This document shows positions 55,260 through 64,000 of a DNA stretch of 64,000 bases, piece after piece. Below the pieces are notes generated by a model. The model saw only the letters and a list, made by a program, of their open reading frames with translations. It made no database searches and was not told the origin of the DNA. Both the position numbers and the translations under genes were made by a program. How positions within the stretch are numbered: position 1 is the first letter of the stretch; every line of letters begins with the position of its first letter. The DNA comes from Telopea speciosissima (Eukaryota; Streptophyta; Magnoliopsida; Proteales; Proteaceae), in contig NC_057922.1 of the NCBI RefSeq assembly GCF_018873765.1, positions 14,025,563-14,089,562 of the forward strand. The letters run 5' to 3'.

Positions 55260-56790
55260 ATTCTCCGTTAAAATATATACATGATAAATGGGTTTTTGGG
55301 TTCTTACCATTGTTGACAACCCAATTAGTGTTTACCAACTATGTTTTGTCTCTCATTATATATATCCCAACGACCTAAAACTTGACCTAAAACTTGCACT
55401 GTTGTACGTTAGTAACCAAATCAAAACAAATTTTACATCGTACTGAATCCCTATACTCCAAATGTATCAAAACCCTAGAAAACCATGAAAAATATGTTGT
55501 AATTCTAAAAATTAGAAAAGAAGTCAGACGACACCATTCGGGTTGAATTCCCTACATTTTTTTTTATGCAACTTGAATTTTCATATTTCCAATATGATTC
55601 TTAGGCATTTTGACGTTTCTCTGGCATTTTTATAAATTTATAGATTTTTATAAAATGGGAAAAAGAACCCTAACTGATCGCATGGTTCCTGCGCCTAGAT
55701 ACAAGACCACATGAATTTACTGTTTAGCTTCCAATGAAATTAAAATTTTATGCGCTCTCATTGGTCCCCATACTGATGCAAGTGCTACATGACCAAGCAA
55801 CGATCTCTTGACCTTTAGAAATTCTAATTTTATATTTCAGCTTATTCCCAGTTTTTTTTTTATTATATACCAGTTTAAGGTGTTTTCATTCTAAATTGAT
55901 TTATTTTCTCCTTTTGATAAATTTTAGATAAATTTTGATTTGTTTATCAATTTATGCATGAGTGGCACATTTTGTAGTTTTAGTATTTTTGTTATGAGAA
56001 AAAAGAAAACTACTTGATCACATGGATCCTGTGCATAAAAACATAGGACGATGCAAAATTATCGCCTCACCCCTCTTAAAATAAAAAATCCCATAATATT
56101 GATGGCTTTGTATCCTAACACGTTTTCATTGGCCTCACGTTGGTGCACGGTTAAAAGATGAGGCAACATTTTCTAGTGGCCTAGATAAATTTTCATCAAA
56201 TCTGATTGAAGATTTTTTCTTGTTTGAATAGGCTAGTCTATGACTCTATGGTTATGCTTTCCCTATGCTTGTTAGGCAAGTGGGGTCTCATAAATTGACC
56301 TTAGCGTTACACATGTGACACAATGCAAAGATCAATTTTGATAAACAAATTAATGACTAAATTAAATATCAAGGGAACAAAAATAAATAAAACCCAACCT
56401 CTCCAAGGTTTCCTATAATGGTGTAAAAACCTAAACTGAATCGGTCCAATCTAGTCCGATTTTGGCTTCGGTTTATGGGTTAGAGCACCATTTGGTTTTG
56501 GCTAAAGTGGCGAGCCACCGATTGGTCCAACAGATAGGATCAAACTCGAACCAAATTGAATCGAACATTGAAACCGATCCTTAAACCCTAAAAACCCTAC
56601 CTAATCCCTACCTAAAACCAGTGTATACCTGGTTTTCAAACCGAACCAAATTAAAACTGATATCACAAATCAAAACCGAGCCAAAAATGAAAAGTCCTTA
56701 TTGGTTCGGATTTAGTTTCCCTAAAACTCACATCGAAACCTAAAAAACCGAACCCGAAACAAACTACCCGATTGACACCCTTGTGGTCCT

Positions 56791-57035
56791 ATCTCCGTTT
56801 GTTTCAGTGTAAAATTTTACTTGAAAATTTTTCATAGCAAACTTTACTTTGTAAATGTAAAATTTTACATGTTGAAAAATTTTCTAATGTCTTTTTTTTT
56901 TCGTAAAAAAAAAATTTTCTAATGTCTGTTTCTATAAAAAAGCAAACATTGGTACATTTTCCAACATTTTAAATTTTTTGTAGTAAAAATTTTCCATGTA
57001 AAATTATAACAAATAATCTGAACGCATATCAGGCC
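56791..57035. mobile_element. MITE-like element, family C
   Basis: CTCCGTTTGTTTCAGTGTAA at the left and TAATCTGAACGCATATCAGG at the right, with inner TAAAATTTTAC / GTAAAATTATA complementarity. It holds a repeated AAATTTTCTAATGTCT. Confidence 0.45.
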
Positions 57036-57283
57036 GCAATTTTTGGAAGTACTTTTTAATCTAGGTTTGAATATTCCAATTTCCAAATAATGCCCAATCC
57101 GCCAGTTCGTGAGATACTAGATTTGCCAATACAGCCTTTCAAAGTAGCTGCTGTTCATGAGATGACTCTATGGGCTGGACATTATTTTTTGGTCGTTAAT
57201 AATGGGCTGGACTTACTAATCCAAGTATCCAACTAATAATTACAAACTAGAAATCCAAAAGGACCTAAAGATTGCAATCATGG

Positions 57284-57745
57284 TTCAAAATCTTGAAAAT
57301 CAAATCAGATCAGTCTCAGCCAATATCGATTCGATACTGATCCTGATCGCCCCTCAATCGAGCAAAATCGGACAGATTTATCTTTAATTTTTGTAACAAA
57401 AGTTAAATTTATTATCTTTTTGTCCTTTGGTTGTACCATTGGATTGGTATTGGATCGGTCAAGATTCGGATTCAGTCGATGCCGATCTGATCTGACCAAT
57501 ATCGGCTGATCTCATCCGAAAGGTATTGAAAATAAGATTGGGGATTGCAATCGGTCTCGGTCGATACCAGTCCAAATCACCCTAAATCGGTCCAAATTGG
57601 ATGAAACTGCCCTTGTTTTTTTTAATAAAAAAGGGTTTTTATTTTTACCCTTGAATCGTACCAGCGGATTGGTATCGGATTGTTCCATATTCAGGATTGA
57701 CCTCGGCCGATACTGATCCAATCCGATCCCGCGATTAAGAACCAT
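57284..57745 (+). repeat. Two diverged tandem units rich in GATACxGATCC words
   Basis: Unit 1 is about 57284-57517 and unit 2 about 57518-57745. Each has a left CGATACxxGTCC or CGATACTGATCC patch, a central poly-T or AT part with TTTTTACCCTT or TTTTTGTCC, and a right GGATTGGTATxGGATxG patch. Related words lie at 48220-48400. Confidence 0.6.
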
Positions 57746-57752
57746 GTTCCTT

Positions 57753-57762
57753 ATATATAAGA
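57753..57762 (+). promoter_or_regulatory. Candidate TATA box of the DUF6821-type gene
   Basis: TATATATAAG, followed by a CT-rich leader (57955-57975) and the start codon at 58135. A leader of about 350 bases is long but acceptable. Confidence 0.35.
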
Positions 57763-58134
57763 TCATAAAAGTAATAACGCACTCTGGTTCAGAGATGGTT
57801 TGGTCTTGAAGCATAAACCGATCCTTTCCAGGTTTGGTTGGAAAAGGATCCGTAAAATTCAATATATTCGAAATTATCGAGAGAAAATGACCCTCTCCTT
57901 CGCGTATATCATGATATGGTGGTTACTTGACACGTTAACGATTGTTTCCCTCTCTGGCTCTCTCTCTCTCTGTTCCAGAAGAAGAGGATCTCAGTTTTCC
58001 TTTGATGGAAGAAATAGGTCAAAAAGTCTCCAACGACCCATTTCTCTGCGGTTCTTTCTCTGTTGTTTGAACGCTCTCATCTTTTCCGGTTTCGGAAGTG
58101 AAGGTTCTATCTGTTGTTTGATCAACAAACCGCC

Positions 58135-61100
58135 ATGGAAGAAGTAGGGGAGTTTCAAGACTGGGAGTTGCTGGGTATCGTCCAATCACCCGTTTCCACT
58201 GAGACTTCGAGAGATTTCGTGGAAATTGAAGGCGACTCTGAAGATGTTATAAGGCCCGATTATTTCTCTCTGGATTCAGAGAGGAGATGCGAGAAAAGGG
58301 TCTTTGAACGTGACCTTTGCGAAGAGGGTTCTGTCGAATCTGATAATCCCAGCTGGGTTGATCCTAGTTCGGAACCCAGGTATGGAGATGATGCCAAAAG
58401 AGAAGCGGGTTTGGAAGGAATCGTGCTTGGGCGTAAGAATTCGGGAGAATTTTGGTCTGACTCAAGCAGTGAACGATCGGTTTCCCAGAAAAACGATTTG
58501 GGTTGTGTAGATGATGCAAGAGACGAAGTGGCTTTTGAAGAATCTGGGGAAAGTAAAGGAATTGAACCTAAAAGTATGGATTGTGGCGAGTTTGGGACCG
58601 ATTGCGGCGGAGATGGATCTTCCCCTGTAACGGTTGAGAACACTGAGGGAGACTCAGGCTTGGTCTCTGGAGATTACGAGCAAGAATTTAAAGCAGAGGG
58701 GCCAAATGGCTCGGATTCAGGTGTTATGTTGGAGGTTGCAGCAGACGTCGGTGAAGTTGCAGAAGGGATCGGAGCCATATCACGCCATGAGGTAAAAGGA
58801 GGAGAAGAAGGGAAGAGGGAGATTGTTTGGTGGAAGCTTCCTTTTGAGCTTCTCAAATTCTGTGTTTTCAGGGTTAGCCCTGTTTGGTCCTTATCTATCG
58901 CTGCTGCTATGGTGGGTGTTGCTATTCTGGGGAGGAGGTTGTACAGGATGAAGAGAAAGACTCGGGCCATTCCTCTTAAGGTCACTGTGGATGATAAGGT
59001 CAGTTCTTCCCAAAGTTATATGCTTTTTTTTTTTTTATCATTCTTTTTTATTGCATGGAAAGAGATCTGGTAAATTATGGTTTAGTTGGTTATGTTTGAT
59101 AATTCCTATCCTCTTTTGTATCTTTGGAGAGTGTTGATTATTGGTTATTATTTGTTTATATTTTGCTTGATTAGCTGTTACTAGGTTTGCTGTTGATTCT
59201 TAACAATGCCAATGGCTGGCTTTGGTTGAGATGTTTTGTGTTCTGTTTTCCTGTTTGATTCTGAGCCAATCATTGGAGTCTTCTGGGGCCTGTTCGAGTT
59301 TGAGATGAATTATTGTTCCCATGCTCAAATTGATTTACTCTTAGTGATTGATTTACAGTGCGCCTGTGAATAAATCTATTTGTACTTCATATTTCTCTGT
59401 GGTTTGTTATGTACTACTAATTCCCGTATGTTTTTGTTTGTCTTATTTTTTTTTTAAAAAAAATCAGAAATGAAAAATGTTCGATCTAAACATATGCATT
59501 ATGTTTGGTAACTACTAGACATAATAGAGTATAGAATGAGAAATAAGTTTTTTATGTCTTAGCTGGGAAGTTGGGGGTTCAAATGTAACAGACCAAGGGG
59601 GAGGGTGGGGTTTACAGAGAAGAAGAGTAATGTAAGTGTTGGGAGGGGGGGGGGGGGGGGTGGGGGTGGGGTTTAGGGATTCTCTCCCGTCATCGGAAGT
59701 GTACCAGCTCTTCTTGAAAGCCCTGAGTCTCTCCATTCTGGTCTCTCCGACATTGGATGTGTACCATCTCTCCTTTGTAACTGTCATCCCCTAATTTCTC
59801 CAGTGATTGCGCTGTTCCTAATGCCTTCTGTTCTATTTTCATGTAAAATAATTATCTCCTCCCATGTTGGTGAATCTCCTTCAGCCTAGTGGGTATGTTG
59901 GGATGAATAGAGTTATTTGAAATTCTGTCCAATAGAAAAAAGGGCTTACCCAATGCACGAGGCTCCCGCCACTGCGGGGTCTGGGGAGGGTCATAATGTC
60001 TGCAGCCTTATCCCTGCGTGCCTTACCCCTGCTCTCTCAAAGAGGCTGTTTCCAGACTCAAACCCGTGACCACTTGGTTACAATGGGGCAACCTTACTGT
60101 TGCACCAAGGCCCACCCTCTTGAAGTTCCGTCCGATGATTTTGTAAATTTTTTCTCTGGTGAGCCCCCCTTGAAGCCTGCAGTCACTCGCCCCACTGTCT
60201 CTTGTTTTTCCAAGGGTGGAAATCAGAGAATTCATTGCCGATGCAGTGTGTGCATCAGCCCCAGCCGCTCTGGTACCTTGCATCATCGTCGCCCGTGGCT
60301 GCCCCTGTGTGATTGTAATAAAGATATGTTCAACCAAAACTATGGGGATATATCTTTTCAGTACGATTGATCTGATTGGGTTGTGAAATATTCATGTTGG
60401 GCATTTCGGGAAATCTCTGTGCTATCTATTTCCAGACAGTTTGTCTGCTTTGCTGGATTTGTCCTTCTTGCAACAGTAATCTTCATTGTCCTTTTCTTTG
60501 CTGATGATGGAAAAAGTAAGAATGATTCTTCTTTGACATCAAAGAAGAATGGGCGATTGGGTGGGGGACATGGAAGGGTACATGTTGCAGGTGGGGTGTG
60601 GGAGGGGCGATGGAGCGATGAAGCGGTGAGGTCTCACACAGGGAGGCCGCAGGTTGTGCGCAGGGATGGGGACTCGCAGTGCTTACAGATTTATTGGGAG
60701 GGTGATGGAGTCTGGCAGGGGGGTTGCGGGTAGGGATGGAACAGAAATGGGTTTCTGCTTGCTTTTCTTATAACAGAAATATGAAATGACGTTTTTACCC
60801 TTGATTTTGGGACATATGAACACATGCTCATTAATGTTGAGCACTTAAATGGTGAAAATCGATTTTTGGCCATAATACATAAATGGCTCTTGACCCTATT
60901 ATGGTTTTTGTGTTATTCTAATTTATTTTAAATAAAAACAAAGGTCATAAATGATACCAAACACATGCAAAAATAAAAAAGTATCAAGAAAAACAAAAAC
61001 ATAAGTGATACCAAAGACAGCAAGTGGTGACGTCTTACTGTCTAGATTTCCAATAGTATGAGTTAAATCCATTTGGTGGTTTGTAGTTGGTGCTTAGTAG

Positions 61101-63252
61101 GTTGATGTGGTGATAATGGGAAACACTAATGAATTTATACATGTACCAGTTTGTTTGGGTTTAATACGATGAGGTTTCCTGAGCAGTTCCAACAATTATA
61201 TAACCAACTGAAAAAGAAGTATTCTCAAATATTTAAAACATATAGCACTCTGTTCAAATATTGTGACAGCATCATTAAAGAGTATGAAAGAGGTTATAAA
61301 ATCTGCTTTGTTCTTAGGTTTATATACTGGCCAAGATTTGAAATTTTTGAAAGCATATTGCTTTTTCCTAGTGTTATCTTCCTCTAACAAACAGTACATC
61401 ATGACTTTACTGAGGTGTAAGAGTTATTCTTTGCAGTAGTACATGTTTCAACAGTCATTCTTTCAATGTAGTTATATAATTATAAAACTAAATTGTAAGA
61501 AGGGACAAGTTTTTCTAGTTCTGCAAGTCTAAAGGATCGCACTAGACTGACACACAAATATCATCCATATGGTAGATTAGATAGAGCTGAAACTTCGTGG
61601 AGAATTAGACCCGAAGGGCCCTGCTCACATGTCAGGGTTCAGCGAAAACGAATTTGGCCAAGTGGCAAAATAGAGATTTGGAAATATAGTGAAAAAATGG
61701 CAACTTTTTTAAGAAAGAAATGGATAGTTGAAAATGCAAGGGAATTCGCCAATATATTGGAGGGTATTTAATTGAATCAGTCTGAAATTTTACATGGGGT
61801 CAATCTATACCATTTCCTAGATATTTGTATGGTTGAAAGGTTGACTAAAAGCTTGGGCAGATTTTCCCTTCATTCTTTGTGTAATCATGTACTCATAGAA
61901 GTTTTTCTGCTCTGGCAAGTCTAGTAGGTGTCTCTAGACCAGCACAAAAATCTACAAAGTAGCAAATTGGATGGAGCTAAATTTTGTGAACATCTAGATC
62001 CCAAGATCCCCTGTTCAAATGCCAAGTTTCCTGCCAAATGGAGTTTGATAAATTCAGGACTAGCAAAAGTTCTGTGGAATATTAAGGGATGCACAGACAT
62101 ACATGGTAGGCTATGTGATTGATTGAATAAGATTGGACATGTGGCCAATCCAGACCATTTCCTAGATATTCATATGGTTGAAATTGTTGTATCACTCTCT
62201 CGTGTATCAAAAATGGATGCCCAAGATTACAGATTCCATCTGGACCTGTTGCTTGCAAGCCTTTTTGCCTAACCCCGTTTGTTTGATGGATAAAAAGGGG
62301 TGGGAAACTTGTGAGGGTGGGTCCCACATGTGGTACGTTGGGTTGACAAGGAAAGGAAATAATGGAATATGCATTTTGTAGTGGGGTGGGATTTGGTGGG
62401 GGAGAGAGGAAATAGACATGGGGTGGGATTCCATGGGAGAAAAAGGAAATGGGAAGAGGAGAGAGAGAGACTCAAAAGTCATTTTTACATTAACAGTGCC
62501 CAAGTTCTACCAAATTGGTAGGACTTTGAAAGTGAATGGGGTGGGAAAAAGAGGGGTGCCACCTCACCAGACAAGAATAAATGCATTTAATAAGGTTGTA
62601 TGGAAGTTTCCCACCCCATCTAACCAAACAGCCACATTTGTGGTAGCTTGTGGGAAACAAGTACAAGTTTCTCACCCCTTTTGACTTTTTCCACTTTTCT
62701 CCGTCAAACAAACAGGCCTAAATAATTATATTCTCTTAAAGCAGGAAAGTGTTCAAATTGGGACTCTGTTTTTTTCTCTTTCATTACCCATTAGAGGCAC
62801 AAATAGAAGAGGGAGGGGGGAGGGGGACTGGAGTGGATGCACGTGAGGGTTGTAAAACAAAGAGTTGGGCAGATGGAACCCAACTGTATGCATCCAAGCA
62901 TCACTTAAGCATTTCTATGTTCTGTTCTTGACATGTATCTTCCTTGGTTTTACTTTTTTTCTGTTGCTTCTGCGTCTGCTTCTGCTTTGAGCAGTTATAT
63001 GTAAGCATATTTATAATCTCCATGTCAATTTATCCTTTCTGCTTCTGTGCTCTTGGTTAAAGAATCTGTCCAAGAGGCAATGCTGTTGTGCTCCTTTTCT
63101 GATGGTTTTCAAATCTGCAGAAGGTGTCTCAGTTCATGGTCCGTGCTGCCCGTCTTAATGAAGCATTCTCGGTCGTTCGTCGTGTTCCAATCATACGACC
63201 TCCACTGCCAACAGCTGGGGTGACTCCTTGGCCTGTCATGAGTTTGAGATGA
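58135..63252 (+). CDS. DUF6821-type single-pass membrane protein, 331 aa, two exons
   Basis: Exon 1 is 58135-58998 (288 codons) and exon 2 is 63121-63252 (43 codons plus TGA), phase 0. The start MEEVGEFQDWELL follows CCGCC, a good context, and an upstream in-frame extension has no ATG. Residues 20-230 are acidic and Ser/Gly-rich, probably disordered. A hydrophobic segment (PVWSLSIAAAMVGVAIL, about 249-266) is one membrane span preceded by WWKLPFELLKFCVFRVS and followed by basic RRLYRMKRKTR. Exon 2 adds AARLNEAFSVVRRVPIIRPP and a C-terminal MSLR. The layout (acidic N-terminus, one late membrane helix, RRVPxIRP tail) matches the plant DUF6821 family as I recall it; function unknown. The FQDWELL start resembles acidic ATG8-binding motifs, which is speculative. 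Confidence 0.88.
59941..60119 (-). mobile_element. Au-like SINE in the DUF6821 intron
   Basis: AATAGAAAAAAGGGC tail side at the left, GAGGCTGTTTCCAGACTC, then CAAACCCGTGACC (box B on the - strand) and TTGCACCAAGGCCCACCC. Flanking duplications TTGAAATTCTGTCC (59927-59940) and TTGAAGTTCCGTCC (60120-60133) differ at two positions, so this insertion is old. Confidence 0.88.
61530..62170. repeat. Two diverged copies of a dispersed repeat
   Basis: 61550-61860 and 61925-62190 share the order: ..TAGATxGAGCTGAAxxTT.GTG, AGACCC or AGATCCC.., ..CTGxTCAxATG.CA.., ..CCTAGATATT.xTATGGTTGAAA. The same motif order is seen near 210-330, 12800-12900, 13310-13380 and 24040-24170. Confidence 0.5.
62272..62716. 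mobile_element. MITE with about 45-bp TIRs
   Basis: CCCGTTTGTTTGATGGATAA..AAGGGGTGGGAAACTTG at the left and CAAGTTTCTCACCCCTTTTG..CTCCGTCAAACAAACAGG at the right. CCTAA borders both ends as a possible 5-base target duplication. No coding content. Confidence 0.65.
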
Positions 63253-64000
63253 GACCTGTTGTGTTATAGATAAGTGAAAAACACACAAGTTCTTCAAGGT
63301 CAATTGCCAGAATATATTTATGACAGATTTCCCATATGTAACTAAAGTGTTTGGTGATAGTAGCTTCTGTTTGATATTTATTTGTATGAGGTTATTAAAT
63401 GACTTATTTGTTAAGACGTACGGATATTTTCTAAATTTTCTTTTCCTTCTATCTTTAACTCACCCCAATCCCCCCTGCAAGTGCTTCAATCGCAGAATTT
63501 GTCAAAAAATGCAGCCTTTGTGTGATAATCCTTTGATCGGGGATGACAGTAAATGGACCAAATTTCTGTTAAACCATGGCATGTGAAAACAGTCATGTTG
63601 GTTTTAAGCCTTTATTCTTAAGGTCCATAGGGCTCATGCTCTACGTTAGATCATGCTCTGTGTTAGGTACTTGATCGATACGTCAAAAGCTTCAGAATTG
63701 ATGGAATGCACGGTAGGTAGCCGAGCTGGGCCATCATAAACTTGAGCCAGAGTTTATCTGTGAAGTAAATCATCGAATCTATGCATATAATCAAGGCATT
63801 GCCTAGGCGTCGTCATGGCATCTAGGCTCTTTGGACGCCTTACCACCGTGGTGGTGTTGTCTTGATTTTTGGCCCTCTAAAATGTCACATCGCCTTCTCG
63901 CCTTGATAACTATGAATCTATGATCCCATGCAAAAGTAATTATCATTTTATGTTTTCTATTTTCAGATATTGTCACCTGGGACTCTTCTTAATTGGAGTT
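63253..64000. other. 3' flank of the DUF6821-type gene
   Basis: Probable 3' UTR and intergenic DNA. At 63800-63905 is a repeat with GGCGTCGTCATGGC and CACCGTGGTGG words like those at 25490-25960. No gene is seen to the window end. Confidence 0.45.

Larger units (their letters stand above)
54531..57280. other. Intergenic, no gene seen
   Basis: Contains a long T tract (54749-54778), a hairpin MITE (55138-55259), two dispersed-repeat members (55650-55800 and 55997-56150), the GGTTT/CCGAACC-rich repeat at 56415-56780 common in plant genomes, and a family C MITE (56791-57035). Confidence 0.5.
58999..63120 (+). other. 4.1-kb intron of the DUF6821-type gene, repeat-rich
   Basis: Donor AAG/GTCAGT and acceptor TCTGCAG. 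It holds a G tract (59641-59670), a SINE (59941-60119), diverged repeat copies (61530-62170) and a MITE (62272-62716). No nested gene is recognised. Confidence 0.75.

Noticed and set aside
58260..58643. 127-residue Ser/Pro-rich frame on the - strand
   Set aside because: Antisense of the acidic first exon of the DUF6821-type gene.
59515..60733. Several frames in the DUF6821 intron (59515-59787, 59996-60370, 60383-60733)
   Set aside because: They cover a poly-G tract, a SINE and GC-rich intron DNA; no domains were recognised.

Overview
The window looks like nuclear DNA of a flowering plant. It is AT-rich, the genes carry GT-AG introns, and intergenic space is packed with old, degraded transposons (SINEs, LINE tails, copia and gypsy pieces, Mutator-like elements and many short palindromic MITEs). 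The SINEs resemble the angiosperm Au family. Gene content (SCPL, clade-B-like PP2C and DUF6821-type genes) does not fix the species. A basal eudicot or other dicot is a guess.

Left part (1-18480): two tandem serine carboxypeptidase-like (SCPL) genes on the + strand. Copy 1 is cut by the window edge: only exons 5-14 are present, with its stop at 4703. Copy 2 (9782-16841) is complete, with 14 exons reading through to a 461-residue secreted protein. The duplication includes introns and 3' flank, and a SINE plus two MITEs sit at equivalent places in both copies. After the duplication copy 1 gained a MITE inside the SINE and a 1.9 kb Mutator-like element that carries a fragment of a WPP-domain gene. 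Copy 2 keeps both empty sites.

Middle part (18480-44000): no confident complete gene. It holds a gypsy-type LTR, a decayed copia element (26140-30795) whose gag is split by a 1151-bp solo LTR, a SINE, a possible two-exon gene start on the - strand (35280-35003), a second Mutator-like element with about 375-bp inverted repeats (38024-39648) and LINE RNase H remnants.

Right part (44000-64000): a tandem pair of protein phosphatase 2C genes (44140-47051 and 49988-52442, + strand) with identical exon structure, each followed by a LINE fragment that was also duplicated. The second copy has lost the N-terminal extension of the first. Last is a two-exon gene for a single-pass membrane protein of DUF6821 type (58135-63252), whose 4.1 kb intron hosts a SINE and MITEs.

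No prokaryote-like operon, CRISPR array or clearly new biochemical system is visible. The most unusual signals are the gene-capturing Mutator element, the altered catalytic motifs and a splice-site change in the SCPL pair, and the layered insertions that order events in time.
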